Assembly (NCBI RefSeq): GCF_024256385.1
Contig: NZ_JAMLFW010000001.1
Location: 1,178,001 to 1,242,000 of the forward strand
Direction: 5' to 3'
DNA length: 64,000 bases
Source: Anatilimnocola floriformis
GTDB taxonomy: Bacteria; Planctomycetota; Planctomycetia; Pirellulales; Pirellulaceae
A program made the translations under genes and the position numbers. The number at the start of each line of letters is the position of its first letter. The stretch's first letter is position 1. Shown in pieces: positions 1 through 8,327 of this stretch. Under the pieces are notes generated by a model. The model saw nothing but the letters and a program-made list of their open reading frames with translations, had not been told where the DNA came from and made no database searches.

Positions 1-1
1 G

Positions 2-346
2 ATCCTGCAGAACATTACTGCGGCAGCGCGAGTGCGACCGCTCGTGATTCAGTCGCTGTTCATGCGCGTGGCTGGTGAGCCGCCGCCGGCAGCGGAGATC
101 GAAGCCTTTTGCGATCGGCTGAATGAAGTTACGACGGCTGGCGGCAAGTTGAGTTTGATTCAGATTTACACGGTGGCCCGCAAGCCGACCGAAAGTTACG
201 TCACTCCGCTGAGCGATGCCGAAGTCGATGCCATCGTGCAGCGCGTGCGCGAGCGAACAGGACTGACGGCTGCGGCTTTTTACGGCGCGAATACGGACGC
301 GATCGAACCTGCCGGGTCCGCGGCGAAAGATGACTCCCATGAATGA
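2..346 (+). CDS. Radical SAM protein, C-terminal fragment
   Basis: The reading frame is open from the first base of the window, so only about the last 114 residues are seen and the start lies outside. The fragment has the pattern IQIYTVARKP...YVTPLS..EVDAI..RVRERTG, which I recognise as the end of a family of radical SAM Fe-S oxidoreductases that act on unknown substrates. The CxxxCxxC cluster motif would be upstream of the window and is not visible, so the family call rests on the tail alone. The stop overlaps the next gene by 17 bases, which suggests translational coupling. Confidence 0.6.
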   Translation: MLQNITAAARVRPLVIQSLFMRVAGEPPPAAEIEAFCDRLNEVTTAGGKLSLIQIYTVARKPTESYVTPLSDAEVDAIVQRVRERTGLTAAAFYGANTDAIEPAGSAAKDDSHE

Positions 347-575
347 AGTGAAGCCCGCGAACTTTCTCCGCCAGTGGATCCACTGGATCATGCTGGGCCT
401 GATCGCCTGGGGCGTGTTTCTCGGATTTGGCGCGTATCTCTACGGCGGCAAATACGCCGGGCTGAAAGCAGTGATCATCGCCGTCTGCGCGATCGTGTTC
501 GTCGAGTTCTGGTGGCTGATGTTGATCGCTCGCGAACGGCGGATGGCGAGGTTGGCTGAGAAAAAAGGTAGTTGA
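330..575 (+). CDS. Small two-helix membrane protein
   Basis: This 81-residue protein has two hydrophobic segments, roughly residues 18-38 (HWIMLGLIAWGVFLGF) and 48-66 (AVIIAVCAIVFVEFWWLML), followed by a basic tail (RERRMARLAEKK). It is therefore probably an inner-membrane protein with the tail in the cytoplasm. The ATG at 330 follows a weak GAAAG; a second ATG at 339 would shorten it by three residues. It overlaps the end of the radical SAM gene and probably shares its transcript. I do not recognise a family and assign no function. Confidence 0.7.
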   Translation: MTPMNEVKPANFLRQWIHWIMLGLIAWGVFLGFGAYLYGGKYAGLKAVIIAVCAIVFVEFWWLMLIARERRMARLAEKKGS

Positions 576-591
576 GCAACTCGCGTTTCCG

Positions 592-645
592 CCCCCTCTC
601 CCCTGCCCTCTTTCCGAAGTTCCGAGGCGAGGGAGTAAGAGAGGT
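592..645. repeat. Dispersed CCCTCTCC...GAGGGAG imperfect palindrome
   Basis: Between two convergent genes there is a C-rich/G-rich imperfect inverted repeat of the type CCCTCTCCC...GGCGAGGGAG. Related copies are seen at 43819-43861 and 44598-44630. It has no T-run, so it is not a standard intrinsic terminator, although its position between converging genes would suit a bidirectional stop. It looks like a small dispersed intergenic element. Confidence 0.45.
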
Positions 646-980
646 TACTTCTTCTTGCAATTCAGCTTCTCATCCGGAATGAGCAGATCCGGAATGATGC
701 GGCCGCCGACGATCGTTTCTTCGACGATGCGCGGCACGTCTTTGACTCGCACACCGCCGTACCAGATGGCTTGCGGGTAGATGACGATGACCGGGCCGAG
801 TTCGCACTGGTCGAGGCAACCGGCTTCGTTGGCGCGGACCTGGGGTTTCAGGCCACGCTTTTCGAGCTCTTTTTTGAAAGCCGATTTCAGCGCTTCATCC
901 CCATCGGGATCACACGAAGCGCGGGAATCTTTTTTGCGTTGATTGCAACAGACGAAAATGTGATGCGTGAAGTGTGCCAT
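645..980 (-). CDS. Thioredoxin-like [2Fe-2S] ferredoxin
   Basis: The 111-residue protein starts with a strand ending in FVCCNQR and later has AGCLDQCELGP and YPQAIWYGGV. This is the pattern of thioredoxin-fold [2Fe-2S] (Shethna-type) ferredoxins, in which cysteines from the first loop and the GC..QC segment bind the cluster. It would act as a soluble electron carrier; the partner is not evident. The lysine-rich tail (NCKKK) is unusual. It lies 28 bases downstream of the YXWGXW-protein gene on the same strand, so co-transcription is possible, although no functional link is obvious. Confidence 0.85.
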   Translation of the reverse strand: MAHFTHHIFVCCNQRKKDSRASCDPDGDEALKSAFKKELEKRGLKPQVRANEAGCLDQCELGPVIVIYPQAIWYGGVRVKDVPRIVEETIVGGRIIPDLLIPDEKLNCKKK

Positions 981-1008
981 GCGGCCATTTTACGCACGGG
1001 CTTCGTCC

Positions 1009-3333
1009 TTAGCGACCACGCTTCTTTTCCTTGTCCTGGTTGCCGCTGTTGTTGTTTTCCTTGGGAGTAGTGGTCCGCGGAGCCGGCGTCGAGTTGCGGG
1101 GCTGCAGATTCTGGATGTTGTTCTGCCGCGACGGTTGGGTCCGTTCCACATTCGGCTTGGGAACGTTGAACGGCTTGGTCTCCTTGTTGCCGCCGAGATT
1201 GATCCCACCGTTGCCGCCAGGGTTCATGCCACTGCCACCGAGGTTGCGCGGTGGATTGGCCTCGCGCTTCGGCACTTCGAACTTCGGCGTGCGATCGACC
1301 TTGGGAGTCGTATCCACTTTCTGAGTCAAATCCACCTTGGGCGTGTTTACTTTGGGAGTTTCAATCGTGCGCGTCGGATTGCCGCCGAGATCAGGACGAG
1401 GCTGACGTGCCTTGTTGATCGCGTCCTGCTGTTGCTGTTTCAGGGCGTCGATCTTTTGCTGCAGCGCATTGTTCGTGGGATTCGCAGCACCGCCGAGGTC
1501 CGGCTTCCGCGGCTCGCGGTTCGTCAGCGGTTTGTCGTTTGGCTTGTCAGTAGGCTTCGTCAACGGAGTGTCGAGGCCGGTGTTTGCCGGCTTATCGACG
1601 GAGGGGACGAGGCCCGGCGGAAGGATGCCGTTGTTCCGGCCTGGCAATCGCGTGGGATCTTTACCATCCGGCTTGTTGCCGTTCACCAGCGGCTTGTCGC
1701 CGACGTTCGTTTTGTCGCCAGGAATACGGTCGATAGGTTTCCGATCCAGCGGATTGCGGTCGCCAGGATTTCGCTCGCCAGGATTGAGATCCAGCGGATT
1801 ACGATCGATCGGCCGGGAAACAACGTTCCGGTCGGGCTTTTCTGGCGCTTCGATCTTCGGTTTGTTGGGCGAAAGGTTCGCCGTCGGCGCCTTCGGCAAA
1901 CGGAACTTGCTCGTAAGCACGTCCTGTGTCGCGGCGATTTTGTCGGCGGGAGTGTCGTTGCCCGGTTTGCCCGGAAGTTTCACGTCAGGTCCCTTGCCCG
2001 GATCACCGATGGCAGGGCCGCGGTTGGGACGATCGCTCGGATCGCGGTCTGGCCGATCGTTGCCGCGGCCTGGCTGATCACGTCCTCCTGGCACGAAGCT
2101 GACGTGCTCTTCCTTGAGTCGCATGTTGTGCAACTCTTTGACTTGCTCGATGGCTTTCTTGTTGTAGTCCTTCGAGACGAGATCTTGCTTGGTCCAACGA
2201 TATTCCGGCTTGCGGACGATGTCCTTCAGGTCTTCGCCGAGCGAAGCCGGGCGCACCTGCGGTCCGCCGTTGGGATTGCGAATGTCGCGGTGATCGTGCT
2301 GATGAGCGATCTGATCGCGCCAGGTATTCGCCGGGCGTTGATCGACGTGGCTCACATAGTGGTTGTGCCAGCCTTGCATCCGCTGGGCGTAGTTAATGCC
2401 CTGGCGGTGATAGTGGACGTTGCAATACGAGAAGAGTGGATCGTGGCAATGCGGCCGCGCATTGTAATTGCACCAGGGCGTGAAGCTGCGGTTCACATAG
2501 GTCGGCCCATAGTAATTGCCGAAGTAGTAGTGGCAGTACGAGTCGCGGACCCACAGGTGGACGAACAGGTTGCTGGTGTTGATCACGCAGCGCGGCGTGT
2601 AGTAGTAAGTTGGCCGAGCGTAGACGACTGGCTGCATGTAGACCGGCGCGAAGATCTGGCCGCGACGTGGCAACCGCCAGTCCCAATAGCCGGCGATGTA
2701 GACATAGCCGCGCGGAGTCCAGACCCAGTGCGGTTGCACGTAGATCCAGTCTTCGCGATAGGGAGCGTAGTAGCCGGCCGACCAAACATAGTCGTTGTTC
2801 ACATAGTTCCAGCTGCCCGGAATATAGAAGTAGTCATCGCCCGGCGAAGCAACCGACGGACCTTGCTCGAGCGAAACCGGCGGCGCGGGCCGATATTGCA
2901 TCTCTTCGATTTGATCGTTGATCCAAAAACCAGAGACCCACTGAAAGCCACCCGGCACTTCGGCCCAGTAGCCCGGCACCCAGCGTTGGCCCGGCGGCGG
3001 ATCGCGCCAAGCACCGCTGATCCAGATGTAGTCGTCGCGGTCTTCATCCCAGGCCCAGTAGCCCGGGAACCACTGCACGTTTTGGCCTTCGGGTTGATAC
3101 TCGGGCGGCTGTTCGCGAATGTCAGCCGGCGGCGGCTTGGGCACCGTGAGCCCCGGCTTGGCATCGGCAACAGCGGGGGCGGCGAACGCTTCGTGCACGG
3201 GACCACGGGTCAACGTTTGCACGCCGTCGGAATCGATCTCCGGCGGCAACTCCTCCTGTGCGGCCGCGAACGCGCCGCCAAGGAGAACCAAGAATGCGAA
3301 CCAAAAACCGCGCACTGACGGATGAACAGTCAT
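1009..3333 (-). CDS. Secreted YXWGXW-repeat protein with long polar tail
   Basis: A 774-residue exported protein. The start at 3333 is preferred over an upstream codon at 3372 because AAGGGGGATGAC lies just upstream and a signal peptide follows (FWFAFLVLLGGAFAAAQ). Residues of about 85-245 carry repeated W-P-G-Y-W units (FPGYWAW, VPGYWAE, VSGFWIN, IPGSWNY, IAGYWDW) typical of the WXXGXW/YXWGXW repeat family. A Tyr/His/Cys-rich segment follows (many Y, plus HCHD and YCNVHYHR). The second half is a low-complexity Pro/Asn/Asp/Arg/Lys region with repeated NPGDRNPLDRK-type units. The family is common in planctomycetes and its function is unknown; a cell-surface or envelope role is inferred. Antisense ORFs across it are shadows. 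Confidence 0.85.
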   Translation of the reverse strand: MTVHPSVRGFWFAFLVLLGGAFAAAQEELPPEIDSDGVQTLTRGPVHEAFAAPAVADAKPGLTVPKPPPADIREQPPEYQPEGQNVQWFPGYWAWDEDRDDYIWISGAWRDPPPGQRWVPGYWAEVPGGFQWVSGFWINDQIEEMQYRPAPPVSLEQGPSVASPGDDYFYIPGSWNYVNNDYVWSAGYYAPYREDWIYVQPHWVWTPRGYVYIAGYWDWRLPRRGQIFAPVYMQPVVYARPTYYYTPRCVINTSNLFVHLWVRDSYCHYYFGNYYGPTYVNRSFTPWCNYNARPHCHDPLFSYCNVHYHRQGINYAQRMQGWHNHYVSHVDQRPANTWRDQIAHQHDHRDIRNPNGGPQVRPASLGEDLKDIVRKPEYRWTKQDLVSKDYNKKAIEQVKELHNMRLKEEHVSFVPGGRDQPGRGNDRPDRDPSDRPNRGPAIGDPGKGPDVKLPGKPGNDTPADKIAATQDVLTSKFRLPKAPTANLSPNKPKIEAPEKPDRNVVSRPIDRNPLDLNPGERNPGDRNPLDRKPIDRIPGDKTNVGDKPLVNGNKPDGKDPTRLPGRNNGILPPGLVPSVDKPANTGLDTPLTKPTDKPNDKPLTNREPRKPDLGGAANPTNNALQQKIDALKQQQQDAINKARQPRPDLGGNPTRTIETPKVNTPKVDLTQKVDTTPKVDRTPKFEVPKREANPPRNLGGSGMNPGGNGGINLGGNKETKPFNVPKPNVERTQPSRQNNIQNLQPRNSTPAPRTTTPKENNNSGNQDKEKKRGR

Positions 3334-3738
3334 GTCATCCCCCTTTTCGAGAACCCGAGCCACAGCCGACATTCGACCACTCTTGCGAGATTAAAGCAAC
3401 TTCAATGCCTAGTAAGGCCACAGGGCGAGTCCAGATCCGCGTCAAGTAATCACCAGCCACAATCAAACCGCGTTGCCGATTGAACTTAAGGATGCTGAGG
3501 AGATGCCGGCAGGGTCCCCTATAATTCTTCGACAGCTTTGCTGGGAGGAGTTCAATCGAAGCCCTATTCGAAGAATATTGCTATCAAGTTGACGACAGAC
3601 TGTGGCGCATATGATTTACAGTCTTGAGCGGTAAAATCGGCGGGTTGCGACGCAGAAGCACGCCGCAGGACCTATGGAGGCGAAACTTCGGGCCGTTGCC
3701 GAGGGTTGAATGGGTATCTCAGACCGAGAGGAACAGCC
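3334..3738. other. Divergent intergenic region
   Basis: About 400 bases separate the divergent YXWGXW gene and the beta-lactamase-fold gene. A perfect TATAAT is at 3520-3525 on the plus strand. No good -35 lies 17 bases upstream, so it is only a candidate promoter element for the rightward gene. No coding frame or RNA gene was recognised. Confidence 0.4.
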
Positions 3739-4839
3739 ATGAAGAATCATCTCACCCGCCGCCACTTCGGCTTGGGCGTTGTCGCCGGTTTCGTTGCCAT
3801 GAATAGCAAGTTTGCCTCGGCTGCGGACGAACCCGCAGTCGACCTCGCCAATCCGAAGCACCACAAGTTGGCCGCCGAATACAGCGCGTCGTGCAAGGGC
3901 ATTAGCATGCTGGTGCGGGTCGACGACAAGGAGCTCTTTTCCGATTATCCGAACAGCGGGAAAAAGGACCGGGCCCATGAACTGGCGAGCGGCACGAAGA
4001 GCTTTTGCGGCGTGCTGGTAGCGGCTGCCATTCAGGACAAGTTGATTTCGTCGTGGGATGAAAAGGTCAGCGACACGCTCAGCGAATGGAAAGAAGACAC
4101 GAAGAAGAAAACAGTCACGCTGCGGCAACTTCTCAGCCTGACGAGCGGTATGGCGGGCGGCGGCATCGGCCGGGTGCCGACCTATGCCGATGCGATGGCG
4201 AGTGAGTTCAAGTTCGATCCTGGTCAGCGCTTTCAATACGGCCCGGCGCCGTTTCAAACCTTTGGCGAAGTGCTCCGCCGCAAACTCGAACCGAAAAAGG
4301 AATCGCCCTACGACTATCTGCAGCGGCGAATCCTCAAGCCGATCGGTTTGCAGGTTGGCTCGTGGAGAAAAGGAGCCGATGGTCAGATTCATTTGCCGTC
4401 GGGGGCCGCGCTCACGGCCACCGAGTGGGCCAAGTTCGGCGAGTTCGTTCGCGCCGGCGGCGTGCATGAGGGCAAAGAACTCCTTTCGTCCGCTGCGCTC
4501 GACGAATGCTTCGTACCTGGCAAAATCAATCCTTCGTACGGCCTGAGCTTTTGGCTGGCGAGCGGCGCGGGGAACACGCGCGAAGCACTCGCGCCAGGCT
4601 TGGCTCGCTTCCGCGGTGGCGGAGAGAAGAAAGACGATCTGCGCGTCCCCGACCTGGTCTTCGCGGCTGGCGCCGGCAATCAGCGACTCTTCATCAGCCG
4701 CAAACTGAAACTGATCGCCATCCGCCAAGCCGATGGCATTCTGGCTGCCCTTGGAGGAAATGATTCGACCGGTTGGAACGACCGAGAGTTTCTTTCGCGG
4801 CTGATGTACGGGACTGATGCGGCGGGCAAGAAGCTGTAG
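3739..4839 (+). CDS. Exported beta-lactamase/PBP-fold serine hydrolase
   Basis: The 366-residue protein starts at the ATG at 3739, placed after GAGAGGAA. The N-terminus TRRHFGLGVVAGFVA resembles a Tat-type signal (RRxFxxG), followed by a likely cleavage near SAA. The S84-G-T-K87 tetrad fits motif 1 (SxxK) of class C beta-lactamase-related enzymes, and LRQLLSLTSGMA is the usual following helix. The second motif, normally Y-x-N, reads Y167-G-P here, and the C-terminal HxG/KTG site reads AAGAGNQ. This suggests an esterase- or peptidase-like family member, or one with altered activity, rather than a resistance enzyme. Its stop is 2 bases from the stop of the convergent nucleotidyltransferase gene. 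Confidence 0.8.
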   Translation: MKNHLTRRHFGLGVVAGFVAMNSKFASAADEPAVDLANPKHHKLAAEYSASCKGISMLVRVDDKELFSDYPNSGKKDRAHELASGTKSFCGVLVAAAIQDKLISSWDEKVSDTLSEWKEDTKKKTVTLRQLLSLTSGMAGGGIGRVPTYADAMASEFKFDPGQRFQYGPAPFQTFGEVLRRKLEPKKESPYDYLQRRILKPIGLQVGSWRKGADGQIHLPSGAALTATEWAKFGEFVRAGGVHEGKELLSSAALDECFVPGKINPSYGLSFWLASGAGNTREALAPGLARFRGGGEKKDDLRVPDLVFAAGAGNQRLFISRKLKLIAIRQADGILAALGGNDSTGWNDREFLSRLMYGTDAAGKKL

Positions 4840-4841
4840 AC

Positions 4842-5588
4842 CTATTTTTGACGATGTGCACGACGCAACCTCTCTAACCGAGCACGGAGTGGGGCCCAGT
4901 AGACGCGGTCTGCTTCTCGCTCCGCATCTTCCTCGCTTCTTAGAGCAGCGATTATTGCTGGATGGTTTGCGCTTTTTGCTGCAATTACGGCTGGGCGAGT
5001 TGCATCCCGCGACTCCGCTGGAAAGCGTTCGACGAGGGCAATAAGCACTTCTGGAGTTCTGCTTTCAGCCAGCCAAAATTCGATCTGACGTAGTGTCGGT
5101 GTTTGAAAATTGACTTTGTAATTCCAATCAACCAGCCGGGTGACCATTGGCCAGTCTTTATCGCGCTGGGTTTTCTTGGCTTGCACCAAGTCGCTGATCC
5201 CCATCACTTCAACTGGCGTTCCGTCTGCCAGTTCTGCGGTTGTTCGCCGATTCCACACTTCTTCGAACTCGGCGACGCCACGCATTCGCGACATGACATC
5301 CACGCGCATGTCATCTGCTTCGGGATGGCGGCAGCGAAAGTGAACGGCAAGACCTTCGTCGAGATACTGAAGTTCAAACGGAGGCACGGCGATTACTTCG
5401 GCCTGCAACTCCTGTAGGGCGGTCTGCAGCCGAGATAAGTTCGACTGTTCCGCAAGAATGGCAAAATCGATGTCGCGACTAAAGATCGCGGACCCGTATA
5501 CAACGCAGGCCTGTCCCCCCATCAACAGGGCGCGAACCTGATGCTTCTGGATCGTAGAAAGGACTTTGCAGATCTGGTTCGGGAGCAA
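4842..5588 (-). CDS. Nucleotidyltransferase-fold protein
   Basis: This 248-residue protein begins at a TTG codon with a very strong TAGGAGG five bases upstream, which decides the start. Near the N-terminus it has the nucleotidyltransferase signature: a GGQA segment, then GS followed by RDIDF, giving the paired aspartates of the pol-beta fold. The middle has RVDVMSRMRG and MGISDLVQAKK, typical of standalone nucleotidyltransferases that include antitoxin or AbiEii-like relatives. The last 80 residues are charged and helical. Its first 110 bases overlap the preceding small ORF in another frame. Substrate unknown. Confidence 0.7.
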   Translation of the reverse strand: MLPNQICKVLSTIQKHQVRALLMGGQACVVYGSAIFSRDIDFAILAEQSNLSRLQTALQELQAEVIAVPPFELQYLDEGLAVHFRCRHPEADDMRVDVMSRMRGVAEFEEVWNRRTTAELADGTPVEVMGISDLVQAKKTQRDKDWPMVTRLVDWNYKVNFQTPTLRQIEFWLAESRTPEVLIALVERFPAESRDATRPAVIAAKSANHPAIIAALRSEEDAEREADRVYWAPLRARLERLRRAHRQK

Positions 5589-5754
5589 GCGAACCTCCTA
5601 ACGCCAGATAATTTGCCAGCTGTTTTCCGCATTCCTCAATTCGCTGCGCAGGAGTCTGCTCGCTGGCCGCGAACCACTCTGGGCCGTACTGGATTTCCCA
5701 GGCTTCAATGACTGCCGAAGGAATGGCAACTAGATTGGGTGAACTCGGTTCCAT
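5479..5754 (-). CDS. Small protein overlapping the nucleotidyltransferase
   Basis: The predicted product is 91 residues if started at the ATG at 5754 (GGAG about 12 bases upstream); an earlier in-frame start at 5826 is possible. The first 70 residues look like a real protein (IPSAVIEAWEIQYGPEWF, then QRIEECGKQLANYL, then PDLQSPFYDPEA). The last 20 residues are read across the start of the next gene and may be fortuitous. The ribosome-binding site of the nucleotidyltransferase lies inside this ORF, so the two are probably translationally coupled. I do not recognise the family. Confidence 0.5.
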   Translation of the reverse strand: MEPSSPNLVAIPSAVIEAWEIQYGPEWFAASEQTPAQRIEECGKQLANYLALGGSLAPEPDLQSPFYDPEASGSRPVDGGTGLRCIRVRDL

Positions 5755-5791
5755 ATCAATAATATAGCTCCAATCCACGAGCATTCCGAGA

Positions 5792-5980
5792 TCATGTTGA
5801 GTCACCGGTGCGAGCACCGAAAACAACTTTTCGCCAGATCCGCGCCGCCCAAGTGAACCCTCGTACGAACTGCCAAATGCTCCAGCAGCACAGCCAAAAC
5901 GCGAACTGAAAGGCCGAGACGAAAAACCAAACGATTGGCGTGATGAGGAATTCGCCGATGAGACTTAAAAGCAGTTCCAT
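5792..5980 (-). CDS. Small aromatic-rich membrane protein
   Basis: A 62-residue protein whose ATG is 5 bases after the stop of the alpha/beta-hydrolase gene. About residues 1-36 are strongly hydrophobic (LLLSLIGEFLITPIVWFFV, FAFWLCCWSIW) and the tail is basic (RIWRKVVF). Short planctomycete membrane proteins of this sort are common, and none has a function I can name. The tight spacing suggests it is the last gene of the hydrolase transcript. Confidence 0.55.
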   Translation of the reverse strand: MELLLSLIGEFLITPIVWFFVSAFQFAFWLCCWSIWQFVRGFTWAARIWRKVVFGARTGDST

Positions 5981-5985
5981 CACAG

Positions 5986-8301
5986 TTACTTCGCCGGCCA
6001 GTTCAAATGCTTGTGCAGGAAAGCAAATGTCCCTTTGCCGTTGATCGTGTGCGGGCCGTCGAAGATTTCCATTTCGCAGCGGTCGCCGATTTTCAGGCGA
6101 TGGCTGTAGTTGTAAAAGACCTTGGCGTATTCGTGGGCGACCCATTCGTCGGTTGACACGCCGTCGGTGTGACCGCGTTCGACCATGAAGGGGCGCGGGC
6201 AGATCAGCGCGGCCATCTCGCTGTAGTTGAACGTGCTGCCGAGGTCGAACTCGAAAATTTCGTACTCTCCGGTCCAGATGTAGCTGAACGGCAGCTTCGT
6301 CGAGGCGTTCTTCGCCACCCATTCGTTGAAATCCGCCGAGCAGATCGACAGGCAGTAATCGGGCACCAGAGGTGGGATGCGCATCGCACTCTTGCCGCCG
6401 TACGACAGGCCATAAAAAGCGATGCGATCCTTGTCGACCATCGGCAGCGTCTTTAGCCAGTTACAAATCTGTTGATGCTGCGGCACCATCACCGAGAACA
6501 GCGTCTTGCCGAGGGGATTGAGTTTTCGTTGTAGCGTGCGGAACTTGTCCTTGCCGATGTAGATGTTCTGCGGCGCGAAGATGATGAAACCTTGCTCGCA
6601 CAACTTCGCCGCGAAGTCGTGATAGGCGTAGTGATCGCCTTGAAACGTATCGGTCGGTCGACCTTCGAGGCCATGCTGACAAACGACCACGGGCCGTTTC
6701 TCGCCCGGCTTTAGATCCTTCGGCACGAGCAGCACGCCGTAGGCGAAGACGTCGGGAAAAACGTCGAGCAGCACTTCGTAGCCGGTCCATTTCTCTTGGT
6801 CGTAGGTTTTTCGTGAACGCGGATCGGCGCGAAGCAGTTTGTGATCGAACCGGCCGATGGCCTCGGTGGCGAATTGCTCGCGAACTGTTTCGACGTTGAC
6901 TTTGTACTCGTCGATATTCTTTGAGGCATATAGCGGCTTCATGAACTCACTGCGAACTTGCGGCGAACTCTGCAGCAACGTTTGCGTGTCGTCGATCAGT
7001 TGCTTCACCAACCGCGCCTGACGTGCGGCAGCATCGGGCAACTGCGCCGTTCGCTCCGGCTTGACTTCCGCCGTGTTCAACCCCGCGTCGTTGCCGATGA
7101 GTTTCACGAGAAATCCCATTCGGATCTTTTCGTCACAGAAAGGTTTGGCCGTTTCGCTGTTAAAGCCCAGTTTTCGTGCGGCAAAGCCCTTCGGCTCGAG
7201 CGGCACTTTGGCGGCGATCTCTTCCAAGCGATTCCATTCGTCATCGATCGCTGCTGACGACGGATATTGGTAGTCGGCAGGCCCGCCCCCTTCGCTGGGC
7301 AACTTGATGCTGGGCCCAGCAGCGCCATCGACCACCAGCGACCGCGGCAGGATCAGACTCGCCACTTCCGCATCGCCGAAAGTGACGACCAAGCCCTGCA
7401 CATTGCGATCGAGTGGTTCCTGCCAAAGATTCTCACGCGGGCCGAAGTAGCCGCTGACGCAGGCGGCGTCGATGCGTTGATCGAGGGCGGCTGCGTAGAG
7501 CGCGATCTGTCCGCCGTCGCCGTAACCGATCACGCCGATCCGCGGATTGCCGCCGCCGGCTTCGCGCGCGAACCAATCGACGCCGGCGAGAACTTGCTGC
7601 ACTTCGTAGCCGAGAATGTGCCGCCCCATTTCGAAGGCAGGCCGATACACGAACTCGCGATCGGTGAGATTTGGGCCGCGATCGCCGCCACCGAAGGAAC
7701 GCTTTTGCATCCGCCGGCTGATCGTAGTGGGAATCAGCACGCGACAGCCACTCTGCGCAAGAAACCGCGGATATTGCGACTCGGCGGCGATCCCTTCCGC
7801 TAGGCCAACCAGTTGCTCCGGCGTTTGCTCAGCCGAGGGAATCGCCACGACATCGGCGACAATCCGGTTGTCCCCTTTCGGCAGCAGCAACAGCCCTTCG
7901 GCTTGGACATCACGAACGACCGGCCAGCGTACGGCGAAGATTTCAAAGTCCTTTCCCTTGCCAATCAGTGCGCTGTGCAAAGTGGTGGCGATTAACTCGG
8001 GCGATTCAAATTCCACACGAGCATCGCGTACTCCCAGAATGTGTGCGAGCCTCTTTCGCTGCGGCTCGATCGATTTCACATAGGCGGCTGAACTGCTGAA
8101 ATCGCGCTGCCACTCCCCTGCCCTCTTTGCCGGCGCTGCAGCGAGTTCCTTCAGCAGAAACTGATCGATCCCTGCGACCATCGTGGCCGCGATGTCGCCT
8201 TGCAGTTCAAGTGGCTTGGTTCCCTCGAGGACAGCGGGTTCGGCAGCAACAACTTCGATTGTCAGCAAACTCAAACCGACCAACAGAGCGCAACGCAACA
8301 T
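5986..8301 (-). CDS. Exported double alpha/beta-hydrolase (acetyl-xylan-esterase-like)
   Basis: A 771-residue protein with a signal peptide (LLVGLSLLTIEVVAA). It contains two alpha/beta-hydrolase domains. In the first (about residues 90-400) the nucleophile elbow reads GYGDGG, with Asp where Ser is expected. In the second (about 480-770) it reads GLSYGG, with CQHGLEG upstream as the oxyanion-loop segment and GPHTING near the end supplying a candidate catalytic His. The second domain resembles planctomycete acetyl-xylan-esterase/dienelactone-hydrolase-like enzymes. The first is either degenerate or uses an Asp nucleophile. The likely site is the periplasm or cell surface and the substrate is probably an acylated polysaccharide; both are inferences. 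Confidence 0.8.
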   Translation of the reverse strand: MLRCALLVGLSLLTIEVVAAEPAVLEGTKPLELQGDIAATMVAGIDQFLLKELAAAPAKRAGEWQRDFSSSAAYVKSIEPQRKRLAHILGVRDARVEFESPELIATTLHSALIGKGKDFEIFAVRWPVVRDVQAEGLLLLPKGDNRIVADVVAIPSAEQTPEQLVGLAEGIAAESQYPRFLAQSGCRVLIPTTISRRMQKRSFGGGDRGPNLTDREFVYRPAFEMGRHILGYEVQQVLAGVDWFAREAGGGNPRIGVIGYGDGGQIALYAAALDQRIDAACVSGYFGPRENLWQEPLDRNVQGLVVTFGDAEVASLILPRSLVVDGAAGPSIKLPSEGGGPADYQYPSSAAIDDEWNRLEEIAAKVPLEPKGFAARKLGFNSETAKPFCDEKIRMGFLVKLIGNDAGLNTAEVKPERTAQLPDAAARQARLVKQLIDDTQTLLQSSPQVRSEFMKPLYASKNIDEYKVNVETVREQFATEAIGRFDHKLLRADPRSRKTYDQEKWTGYEVLLDVFPDVFAYGVLLVPKDLKPGEKRPVVVCQHGLEGRPTDTFQGDHYAYHDFAAKLCEQGFIIFAPQNIYIGKDKFRTLQRKLNPLGKTLFSVMVPQHQQICNWLKTLPMVDKDRIAFYGLSYGGKSAMRIPPLVPDYCLSICSADFNEWVAKNASTKLPFSYIWTGEYEIFEFDLGSTFNYSEMAALICPRPFMVERGHTDGVSTDEWVAHEYAKVFYNYSHRLKIGDRCEMEIFDGPHTINGKGTFAFLHKHLNWPAK

Positions 8302-8327
8302 GGCAAATCAACTCCTCGGAGAGGCGA

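Noticed and set aside
967-3318. A 783-codon plus-strand ORF
   Set aside because: It lies wholly over the YXWGXW gene on the other strand, has no protein-like composition (Arg/Val/Ala-heavy) and no ribosome-binding site; high G+C shadow.
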